A stretch of DNA of 64,000 nt from Nitrobacteraceae bacterium AZCC 1564 (GTDB lineage: Bacteria; Pseudomonadota; Alphaproteobacteria; Rhizobiales; Xanthobacteraceae): assembly GCA_036924835.1 (NCBI GenBank), contig JBAGRR010000001.1, positions 5,719,001 through 5,783,000 of the forward strand, in the 5' to 3' direction. Position 1 is the stretch's first letter. Every line of letters starts with the position of its first letter. A program made the translations under genes and the position numbers. Below the pieces are notes generated by a model. The model was given only the letters and a program-made list of their open reading frames with translations. It did not search any database and was not told the origin of the DNA. This document shows, one piece after another, positions 28,839-35,869 of the stretch.

Positions 28839-28923
28839 GCGCTCGTGGCGGAATTGGTAGACGCGCTGCCTTGAGGTGGCAGTGAGTAAAATCGTGGGGG
28901 TTCGAGTCCCTCCGAGCGCACCA
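28839..28923 (+). tRNA. tRNA-Leu (anticodon GAG)
   Basis: An 85-nt class II tRNA. The acceptor stem GCGCTCG pairs with CGAGCGC. The anticodon stem CTGCC/GGCAG encloses loop TTGAGGT with anticodon GAG. A long variable arm, the T loop TTCGAGT and an encoded CCA complete it. It reads CUC/CUU codons. No partial copy is seen next to it. Confidence 0.95.
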
Positions 28924-29098
28924 CGCATTTTTCGCATCGAGCGTGAAGAACTGGCGTGGCACGGCGCGACGCTCGAAATCATCCATCTGCCACTAATGTC
29001 GCTCGCTTGAGTAACGGGTTCTCACGACCGTGGCGGCATCCCGCGGGCACGGCACAGTGGCTTCGCTTGATCGCCGTGAACCGCGCGATTAACGTTTC

Positions 29099-29902
29099 TC
29101 AAAGATGGTGGCTAACTGCCGCGTTTGCGGGACGGCTGAGGAACGACAAGATCTTCTCGTTGAACACGCCGGGTCTTGTGACGGTGAAACCGTGACCGCC
29201 GTCGGCGACAAGCCAAAGCTCAGCCTGCGGTACACCCTGGGCGAGCGCCTTCGAGGCCGTCCACGGCACCAATATGTCGTCGCGCGAGGCGGCCACCAGG
29301 GTCGGCACGCGGATTTCGGCCAGCCGGTCCAGAACATCGTAGGCGAGCAACGCACCGATCCGCTTCAAGATGGTCTCGGTCCCCTGGAAATGCGCAATGC
29401 CGGCTTTTTCTTCCTTCTCGACATGCTCCGCGTTCGCCGACAGCCAATCCGCCGGATACAGGAAGATCGGCTGGGCCTGCACATAAGCTTCGACGCCACT
29501 GTTCTTCAGCAGCTTCGTGCGCATCGCAAAGCAACGTCCGGTATGCGAATCCGCCCGTGCCCACGCGTTGACCAGAACCAATCGGTTCAACAGCGAGGGC
29601 CTTCTGAGCGCCACCTCTAGACCCACAAGACCGCCGAGCGCATGTCCCATGAATGAGCAGCGAGTGATACGCTGATCATCCAGCATCGCAATGACGTCAT
29701 CCGCCATGTGGCCGATCGAATAAGGATCGGGGAGGGGGCCGGCGTTGCGCCCTGTGCCCCGCTGATCATAGGTCAACACGCGAAAGTGCGGGGTCAGCGC
29801 TGCGATCTGCGGTTGCCAGAACGTGGAGGTGCCCCCCAGTCCGGCAGAGAGCACGATAGTCTCGGCGTCCGTGTCGGTACGCCCGCTGATTTCGAAATGC
29901 AT
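29099..29902 (-). CDS. RutD-like alpha/beta hydrolase
   Basis: A 267-residue protein starting MHFEISGRTDTDAETIV. It follows E. coli RutD closely in pattern, including RCFAMRTKLL, QAQPIFLYPADWLSA and HFQGTETILKRI. The nucleophile elbow is GHALG (Ala88 in place of Ser), as I recall for RutD itself. RutD speeds hydrolysis of aminoacrylate to malonic semialdehyde and ammonium in uracil breakdown. It is the last gene of the LysR-linked operon, 16 bp after the ATPase gene. With no RutA in the operon, the true substrate may differ. Confidence 0.82.
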   Translation of the reverse strand: MHFEISGRTDTDAETIVLSAGLGGTSTFWQPQIAALTPHFRVLTYDQRGTGRNAGPLPDPYSIGHMADDVIAMLDDQRITRCSFMGHALGGLVGLEVALRRPSLLNRLVLVNAWARADSHTGRCFAMRTKLLKNSGVEAYVQAQPIFLYPADWLSANAEHVEKEEKAGIAHFQGTETILKRIGALLAYDVLDRLAEIRVPTLVAASRDDILVPWTASKALAQGVPQAELWLVADGGHGFTVTRPGVFNEKILSFLSRPANAAVSHHL

Positions 29903-29918
29903 CTGTGGATATCCGACG

Positions 29919-30716
29919 TCAGGCGGCCAAGTCGATGCCAAGCTCAGCCCAGATGGTCTCATAGAGCTCGGTGAAGCGCGGCTGCTTGCGGATTTTCATC
30001 GGGTGTCGCTGATCGGCAGGAATGCCGACGCGATGCACCGATTTCACGCGCCCGGGCCGGCTTGTGATGACGACGATGCGGTCGGCCATTGTGATTGCCT
30101 CGCCCACGTCATGGGTCACTAGCACCACGCTGCAGCTTCGTTCGCGGATGATGCGAAGCACGTCGGATTGCAGGATCTGCCGGGTCTGGCTGTCGAGCGC
30201 GGAGAACGGCTCGTCGAGCAGGACGACGTCGGGATCGAAGGCGAGCGTGCGCATGAACGCAACGCGTTGCCGCATACCGCCGGAGAGTGCCGAGGGATAC
30301 GCGTCTTCAAACCCTTTCAATCCGTAAGCTTCGATCAGGGTCCTTGCCTTTGCCTCAGCTTGTTTGCGCGGCGTATGGCGGACCTGCAGGCCGATAATCA
30401 CGTTGTCCATCACCGTGCGCCAGGGCAGCAGCAGGTCTTTCTGCAGCATGTAGCCGACGTGTCCGGTTGCACTATGCACTGGCTCGCCATTGACGTTGAT
30501 GCGCCCCTGTGTCGGCTCCAGCAGTCCGGCGATGATGTTGAACAGCGTGGTCTTCCCGCAGCCGGACGGTCCCACAATCGCGACGACCTCGCCGCGATGA
30601 AGGTCGAAACTGATGTCAGCGATGGCCACGACGGCTTCGGGCGTGTCCCGGTTGAAGACCATTCCGATGCCTTCGGCGCGAAGGACGACGTCACCATCAT
30701 GCTTGTTCATGTGCAA
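29919..30716 (-). CDS. ABC transporter ATPase, nitrate/sulfonate/taurine (SsuB/TauB) type
   Basis: A 265-residue ABC ATPase. Walker A is GPSGCGKTT (residues 49-57), the Q-loop is GYMLQKDLLLPW, the signature is ALSGGMRQRVAFMR, Walker B is DVVLLDEPFSALDS, and the H-loop is VTHDVGEA. The LLPW motif after the Q-loop is typical of the SsuB/TauB/NrtD group. It energises import by the permease at 31531-32370 and the binding protein at 33491-34549. Its start overlaps the preceding hydrolase gene by 20 bp (or 14 bp from the second ATG), which implies translational coupling. Confidence 0.92.
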   Translation of the reverse strand: MHMNKHDGDVVLRAEGIGMVFNRDTPEAVVAIADISFDLHRGEVVAIVGPSGCGKTTLFNIIAGLLEPTQGRINVNGEPVHSATGHVGYMLQKDLLLPWRTVMDNVIIGLQVRHTPRKQAEAKARTLIEAYGLKGFEDAYPSALSGGMRQRVAFMRTLAFDPDVVLLDEPFSALDSQTRQILQSDVLRIIRERSCSVVLVTHDVGEAITMADRIVVITSRPGRVKSVHRVGIPADQRHPMKIRKQPRFTELYETIWAELGIDLAA

Positions 30717-31521
30717 CCCTTTTGCTCATCGCGTGCTCCGCGAGAAACTTCAGAACGATTTCGTTAAATTGCGCCGGCTGAGTTCGTGAGTAGGCATGGC
30801 CGCCATACGGCACCTTGATCAGCTTCGCACCTGCGATCCGCTCCACCATAAGTTCCGATGAGTAGGGCGGTGTGAGGATGTCATCTTCGGCGACGAGCAC
30901 CATGGTCGGACACCGGATGCGGTCGAGGTAGCGCGCGCCGTCGAACGCCAGGATGCCGACGACGCGCGCATCCATAATCGTGCGCGATGGAGAAGCGTTG
31001 ATCGAACCCTGGATCTCCTTTTCGAGGGTGGCCTTGTTGTCGCGGACATAGACCGGCGGATAGAGAAACAGCGGCGTTGCACGGTGGTAGTCGGCTTCGC
31101 CCAGCCCCGCGAGGATACGGCGACGCAAGTTGAGGCACTGTTCCATCTGCGGATCGAGCACGGCCCAGCTCGCATACAGGACGAGGCTTGCGATGCGCTC
31201 CGGCGCGGTTGCCGCAAGCACCAAGCCGATGGCGCCACCGGTCGAATGACCAACCAGATGTGCCTTTTTAATCCCGGCCGCGTCCATCGTGCGCAACAGG
31301 TCTTCGGCCATCAATTCGACCGAATAGGACGTCTCGCAGCGCGAGCTGCCTCCCGTTCCACGGTGATCGTGCAGAAGCACGCGATGACGCTCAGCAAAAC
31401 CCGCCACGTTCGGCGCCCAGTAGGACGCTGCTCCGCCAAGGCCCGCGACCAGCATCACCGGTTCGCCGTCTCCGAGCAATTCGTAGTGAATGTCTGCGTC
31501 AGCAATTCTGGCGAGTGGCAT
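30697..31521 (-). CDS. Alpha/beta hydrolase, second RutD-related paralog with a classical Ser nucleophile
   Basis: This 274-residue protein has the alpha/beta-hydrolase fold: an oxyanion-hole region VMLVAGLGGAAS, nucleophile elbow GHSTGG (Ser93), AEDDILTPP (acid) and PYGGHAYSRTQP (catalytic His). It resembles the RutD-like protein at the operon end but has a true Ser, so it is more likely a standard hydrolase, for example for an amide, ester or C-C bond. It lies between the permease and ATPase genes. Having two such paralogs in one operon suggests two hydrolytic steps. Confidence 0.82.
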   Translation of the reverse strand: MPLARIADADIHYELLGDGEPVMLVAGLGGAASYWAPNVAGFAERHRVLLHDHRGTGGSSRCETSYSVELMAEDLLRTMDAAGIKKAHLVGHSTGGAIGLVLAATAPERIASLVLYASWAVLDPQMEQCLNLRRRILAGLGEADYHRATPLFLYPPVYVRDNKATLEKEIQGSINASPSRTIMDARVVGILAFDGARYLDRIRCPTMVLVAEDDILTPPYSSELMVERIAGAKLIKVPYGGHAYSRTQPAQFNEIVLKFLAEHAMSKRVAHEQA

Positions 31522-31530
31522 GGTGGTTTC

Positions 31531-32370
31531 CTAGCGCCACTTCATCCGGTTATCGACCCAACCGACGAGGCCGTCGAGGACGAGCGCGAGAACAATCAAC
31601 GCCAGGATGCCGCCCCACACCGCGTTGAGGTTGTAGAGGGTGCCGGCATAGTAGATCTGATAGCCGAGGCCGTGCTCCGCCGAGATATATTCGCCCACAA
31701 CGGCGCCGATCATCGCAAAGCCGATGTTGAGCCGGAACGCGGACGTGATCCAGGGGAGCGAGCCAGGCGCGATGACCATCCGGAAAATTTGGAAGCGACT
31801 TGCGCCTAGGGATTTCAGCATCCGGACGTAGTCGTTGTCGATCTCCTGTGTCCCGGCGTAGCTGGTAATCATCGCGACAATGAAGGTGATGATCGCAGCG
31901 ACCGCAATCTTCGACTCGATGCCGATGCCAAACCAGACAATGATGAGTGGTGCCAGCGCGATCTTCGGCAACCCGTTGAGCGCCACCATCAGCGGGCGCA
32001 GAACGGCGGCGCCTGTCGGGGTCAGCCAGAGAAGCAAGCCCGCGGCCGTGCCCGCCAAACTGCCGATGAGGAAACCGAGTACCGTTTCCTGTGTCGTGAC
32101 CCAGCTATCGTACAGCAGGGTCCCCGAAGCGAAGCCCTTGACGAGTTCACGCCAGACCCCGGTTGGCTGGCCGTAGAGATAGACTGCAATCCAACCGGCC
32201 CGGATCGCGACCTCCCACAGCACGAGGAAGCCTCCAATGAGCAGCACCTGATAAAAGAGGATGCGACCGCGACCGAAATAGCTGGAGATCGACCAGCGCC
32301 GGGTTGCCTTTGCGGGCGTGCCGGCAGCCGTGTCTTTCGCCACGAATCTTGCAACCTCGGTGTCGGCCAT
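31531..32370 (-). CDS. ABC transporter permease, SsuC/TauC type
   Basis: The 279-residue inner-membrane permease has about six helices (first at about residues 36-58, LFYQVLLIGGFLVLWEVAI). The BPD-type EAA-like loop is visible near residues 185-205 (YVRMLKSLGASRFQIFRMVIAPGSLPWI), where the ATPase docks. The cytoplasmic N-terminus is short and basic. It forms the importer with the ATPase and binding protein of this operon. It is separated by 3 bp from the RutC-like gene and 9 bp from the following hydrolase gene. Confidence 0.92.
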   Translation of the reverse strand: MADTEVARFVAKDTAAGTPAKATRRWSISSYFGRGRILFYQVLLIGGFLVLWEVAIRAGWIAVYLYGQPTGVWRELVKGFASGTLLYDSWVTTQETVLGFLIGSLAGTAAGLLLWLTPTGAAVLRPLMVALNGLPKIALAPLIIVWFGIGIESKIAVAAIITFIVAMITSYAGTQEIDNDYVRMLKSLGASRFQIFRMVIAPGSLPWITSAFRLNIGFAMIGAVVGEYISAEHGLGYQIYYAGTLYNLNAVWGGILALIVLALVLDGLVGWVDNRMKWR

Positions 32371-32373
32371 CGG

Positions 32374-32760
32374 TTACGCCCCCACGTAGGCTGTGGTGGC
32401 GATCTCGACCAGGAACTCCGGACGGACAAGCGGCGCCTGGATGCAGTAGCGGGCGGGGGGATTCTCCGGAAAGTATTCTTTGTAGACGGCGTTCATAGCC
32501 GCATAGTCGGCCAGGTCCTTCAGAAAGATCTGGTTGAAGACCACGTTCTTCATGCTGCCGCCGCCGGCTTCAACCACGGATTTGATAGACTCGAGCACAA
32601 AGCGGGTCTGAGCGGTCGCGTCGCCCACACCGACGGTTTCACCCTTCGGACCGATCGCGAGCGTCCCTGAGACATAGATGAAGCCTCCGGCCTTTGTGCC
32701 CGGGCTGTAAGGCGCGAGCGGCGGTGGCGAACCTGGCGGGATGATGATTTCAATCGGCAT
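32374..32760 (-). CDS. RidA/RutC-family enamine/imine deaminase-like protein
   Basis: A 128-residue YjgF/RidA-fold protein that begins [21 protein letters not shown]. The family's functional arginine is present in [13 protein letters not shown], and the downstream glutamate in [25 protein letters not shown] is the typical N-terminal loop. RidA proteins deaminate reactive enamines or imines. RutC, the member found in uracil breakdown operons, acts on the 3-aminoacrylate level. RutC is favoured here because it sits next to RutB- and RutD-like genes. Active as a trimer by family. Confidence 0.85.
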   Translation of the reverse strand: MPIEIIIPPGSPPPLAPYSPGTKAGGFIYVSGTLAIGPKGETVGVGDATAQTRFVLESIKSVVEAGGGSMKNVVFNQIFLKDLADYAAMNAVYKEYFPENPPARYCIQAPLVRPEFLVEIATTAYVGA

Positions 32761-32790
32761 GATGTTTCCTTCAGAAGTTTGCTTTTGATT

Positions 32791-33477
32791 TTAGGCGGCG
32801 AGGCTGGAGCTGCAGGCTGCCGCCACGTCGTCCACTGTCGAACTCCATCCGAAGAACTGCTCGACGTTGTAGACTGTGGCTTGCTGGGTGAACTCGGGAC
32901 CGGCCTGGTAGCAGGCGTCCCGCACGAGAATAGGGAAATATTCGAGGAAGAAGGCGTCTCTGATGGTCGACTCGACGCACACGTTCGTTGCGACGCCGCA
33001 GACCAGCAGCGTATCGATGCGGCGGCTGCGCAGGATGCTATTGAGCGCGGTGCCCGCAAAGCCGCTGTAGCGCGGTTTGGGAACGACGATGTCCTGTTTC
33101 TCGGGCTTGAGCGTCTCAACGATCTCATAGTCCCAGCCGCCCTTGGTGAGTAGCTTACCCGCGAGCTCAGGTTGCGCACGCATCAGCTTGAGTGAGTTGC
33201 CCTTGCGCTGGTTGACGGAGTGTGCGCCGCCGGCCTCCTTTAGATCGGTATCCCAGCCGTTCTGCAGCCAGATCACTTGAATATCCGCGTCGCGGGCGAT
33301 GGTGACCAGCTTTGCGATGGAAGGGATGACACGTTGGGTCGGCGTCAGGTCGATGCCCAGGCGGTCGAAGTAACCGCCGGGAGAGCAATAGCCGTTTTGC
33401 ATGTCGACCACGATCAGCGCCGTCGTCGAGGCCGTGAAGGTTGTGGCCTCGGGGCGGGCCGTCAGTTTGGATGTCAT
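32791..33477 (-). CDS. RutB-like isochorismatase-fold amidohydrolase
   Basis: The 228-residue cysteine hydrolase has the triad visible: Asp25 (LIVVDMQNGYC), Lys134 (VVPKPRYSGF) and Cys167 (GVATNVCVEST). The start MTSKLTARPE at 33477 is preferred over the upstream frame to 33555. RutB splits ureidoacrylate (or its peracid) to aminoacrylate plus carbamate. Related enzymes with the same fold act on maleamate (NicF) or biuret, so the substrate is uncertain. It lies 13 bp after the binding-protein gene. Confidence 0.83.
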   Translation of the reverse strand: MTSKLTARPEATTFTASTTALIVVDMQNGYCSPGGYFDRLGIDLTPTQRVIPSIAKLVTIARDADIQVIWLQNGWDTDLKEAGGAHSVNQRKGNSLKLMRAQPELAGKLLTKGGWDYEIVETLKPEKQDIVVPKPRYSGFAGTALNSILRSRRIDTLLVCGVATNVCVESTIRDAFFLEYFPILVRDACYQAGPEFTQQATVYNVEQFFGWSSTVDDVAAACSSSLAA

Positions 33478-33490
33478 GAGTACCTCTGTT

Positions 33491-34549
33491 TCAGCCTGCT
33501 TTGGCGATCTTCGCGGTTGCCCGCTCGGCGAACGTGTTGTCCACCATCTCTTCATAAGGCCGGGTGGTCTTGATCGAGCCGCCAGCCATCTCGAAGGCCA
33601 TGTCGGCGTCCCATTCTGCCTTGGAAATGGTCGGGTTCTTTGGAATCGCCATCGACTTGGCGAGCAGGTTGTCGGCGGCTGAACGGATGACCGCCTCCGC
33701 GACCTGGGGGAATTCCGCGACGGAGGCCTTTACGAACAGCTCCCGGTCGGTTTGAAGTGCGGCTTGCGTTTCCGCCAGTGCGCCGCAGAACGCCTGCACC
33801 ACGGCCGGATCTTTGCTGGCAAGGTCACGAGTCACCATCGCGGTCGTCCACGAGAGCGGCCCGATGATGTCTGCAAACGCAAACACCGGCACAAGCCCGA
33901 ACTGCTCCTTGGCGATGCTGACGTCCCACTCGAACATCGTCGCGAAATCAGCGCGGCCGTCGAGCACAGCCTGCGCCTGCGCACCCTGCGGCACCTGCAG
34001 AAACTTCACGCCGGCTTTTTCAGGATCGAAGCCGCCGCGATCCTTCATCGCGAACGTCGGCGTCTGAATGGTGGAAGAGGGGAAGCGCAGCGTCGCAATC
34101 GTCTTGCCGCGGAAGTCGTTGACGCTGTTCACCACAGTCCCGGGCTTGGCAACGGCCCACATGGCGACGCCGCCGACGACCTTGGCAACATTAACAACCT
34201 TCGCGCCTTCGTTGACTGCGTTGACCGACATGCCCGCGCCGGTGACTGCAAATGTCGCGTTACCCGAAAGGACGACCGGCAGCGCCAGCGCGATCCCACC
34301 CGCGGAACTTACAGAGATGTCGAGGCCGTGCTTGCGGAAAAAGCCGCCGTGTTTGGCTGCGTACACGGACACGTACATGCCGAGATGGATCGCTTCGGTG
34401 AGCTTGAGTGATTTCAAGTTCTCTGCGGCCGCTGATCCGCCAAAACGGTCGAGCGCCAGCGAAAGTGCGGCGCCGCCGGTGCCCAGGAGAACGGTTCTCC
34501 GGGATATGGACTTTCCGACGGTCGGGGAAACAATCTTTCCGGATTTCAC
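33491..34549 (-). CDS. ABC transporter substrate-binding protein, SsuA/NMT1-like, Tat-exported
   Basis: A 352-residue periplasmic binding protein. The N-terminus carries SRRTVLLGTGGAALSLAL, a twin-arginine signal with likely cleavage after AAA. The mature part has the NMT1/SsuA pattern (LGMYVSVYAAKHGGFFRKHGL, GSVNDFRGKTIA-like region, VLDGRADFATMFEW). It captures the compound whose breakdown the RutB/C/D-like enzymes complete. It is the first structural gene of the operon, 99 bp downstream of the LysR gene, with a LysR-type palindrome in between. Confidence 0.88.
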   Translation of the reverse strand: MKSGKIVSPTVGKSISRRTVLLGTGGAALSLALDRFGGSAAAENLKSLKLTEAIHLGMYVSVYAAKHGGFFRKHGLDISVSSAGGIALALPVVLSGNATFAVTGAGMSVNAVNEGAKVVNVAKVVGGVAMWAVAKPGTVVNSVNDFRGKTIATLRFPSSTIQTPTFAMKDRGGFDPEKAGVKFLQVPQGAQAQAVLDGRADFATMFEWDVSIAKEQFGLVPVFAFADIIGPLSWTTAMVTRDLASKDPAVVQAFCGALAETQAALQTDRELFVKASVAEFPQVAEAVIRSAADNLLAKSMAIPKNPTISKAEWDADMAFEMAGGSIKTTRPYEEMVDNTFAERATAKIAKAG

Positions 34550-34598
34550 GATGTGTCACTCCTTCGAGGGCGATAAGCAACGCTACGAGGGAGGCGTT

Positions 34599-34617
34599 AT
34601 TCTTAAAAGACGAGAAT
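34599..34617. promoter_or_regulatory. Candidate LysR-type operator
   Basis: ATTCT-N9-AGAAT is a perfect interrupted palindrome containing the LysR-family T-N11-A pattern. It lies in the 99-bp gap between the lysR gene and the binding-protein gene, centred about 59 bp upstream of the latter's ATG, a usual place for an activator site. Binding by the adjacent LysR protein is inference. Confidence 0.55.
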
Positions 34618-34648
34618 CCGTCATGTGATCGTGCGGAAAAGGCAACAC

Positions 34649-35563
34649 CTACGGCGCGCGTTTTCCTTCCGACAGACCGTTAATCGACGCGGTCAGGAGC
34701 TTGAGAAATTGCTGCGCTGCGTGGGAAAGCGGCCTGTCTCTATGCACACAGATGCTTGATCTCGCAGCTGCGAAATCCGGATCTGAGATCGGGATCGCGC
34801 GGAGGCCACCGCTCGCGAGTTCCGAGATCACAGTCAATGCCGGCATGAAGGCAATGACTTGCGCGGTTGCCGCCATGGTCTTGGTGAGCTCGAGCGAGTT
34901 CGTGGTGACGAGAACTTTGGGATTCAGGCGCCGCTTGCCTATCGCACGTTCGAATACCTGCCGCAGGCCAAAGCTGTGCTCGGGCAGGGCAAGGTGGTGT
35001 TTGCAGATCTCATCAAGAGAGAGCACGCTGTGGTTCGCGTATTCGTGCGTCGGTGCGACCAGACAGGATATTGGTTCGACATATTCGGTAATCACCTCGA
35101 TCTCCGGGCGGGCGATGGCGTTAAATGTGATGCCGATGTCCGCTTCGTCCTCCAGCAGTGCTTCCACGATGCGGTCTGTTGAGCCGGTCTGGATCTTGAA
35201 TGAGACGCCCGGATAACGGTGATGGAAGTTGCCCAGCAAATCTGGGAGCAGACCTGAGACGAATCCCTCGATCACCCACACAGAAACCTCGCCGCGCTGC
35301 AGGCCACGCAGATCGTCGATGCCACTGCGAGCGCGGTCGAGGTCGCGGAAGATGCGATGGCTGTGACGCGCCAACACTTCGCCTGCCGCAGTGAGCTGCA
35401 CGCCGACCTTTGAACGTTCGAACAGCACCGCGGCGACTTCCAGCTCGAGTTGCGCGATCTGCCGGCTCACGGCCGACGGCGCAACATGCAGGCGGTCGGC
35501 AGCTTTCCTGATGGAGCCGAGCTTTGCCACTTCGTTGAAATACCTAAGCGTAAGAAATCGCAC
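34649..35563 (-). CDS. LysR-family transcriptional regulator of the Rut-like operon
   Basis: A 304-residue LysR protein starting with GTG: VRFLTLRYFNEVAKLGS, then KAADRLHVAPSAVSRQIAQLE (helix-turn-helix, about residues 17-37). The open frame extends to 35608, but LysR proteins of this subgroup start at RFL. The C-terminal domain is a two-lobe sensor (GEVSVWVIEGFVSGLLPDLL, PEHSFGLRQVFERAI). It stands upstream of, and on the same strand as, the transporter/hydrolase operon, not divergent as is usual. Its ligand is probably the transported compound or an intermediate. Confidence 0.88.
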   Translation of the reverse strand: MRFLTLRYFNEVAKLGSIRKAADRLHVAPSAVSRQIAQLELEVAAVLFERSKVGVQLTAAGEVLARHSHRIFRDLDRARSGIDDLRGLQRGEVSVWVIEGFVSGLLPDLLGNFHHRYPGVSFKIQTGSTDRIVEALLEDEADIGITFNAIARPEIEVITEYVEPISCLVAPTHEYANHSVLSLDEICKHHLALPEHSFGLRQVFERAIGKRRLNPKVLVTTNSLELTKTMAATAQVIAFMPALTVISELASGGLRAIPISDPDFAAARSSICVHRDRPLSHAAQQFLKLLTASINGLSEGKRAP

Positions 35564-35869
35564 AGAAACCCGCCAGTTGGTTTTTAAGGTGGTCCCGCAG
35601 CTAAGCACAACGCGCTGCTTGGTGCCCAGCTGTTGAAGGCAGGCCAGCCAGGAAACGGCGGCGACATCTGGTCGCGAATATGCTTCGCCTGGGAAACAGG
35701 GGCAGTGCGGGACGTCCCCAAAATCCCTTCTCTAGCTCGGTGTCAGCTATGGCGGCCAATTCGGCTCCGGCATCATCGATCGGTCCGTCAAGGCCAACTT
35801 CGATGTGAAGTTCTGATGGAGGCGTTGCGATGATGCCGGCCGAAGTGCCTGCGCCCGCACTTAACCAGA
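35564..35869. other. Intergenic region with weak coding-like minus frame
   Basis: About 300 bp with no gene I can support. A minus-strand frame around 35650-35900 (SELHIEVGLDGPIDDAGAEL, IADTELEKGFWG) looks slightly protein-like and could be a gene remnant, but it overlaps the acyltransferase 3' end and has no good start. Confidence 0.3.
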
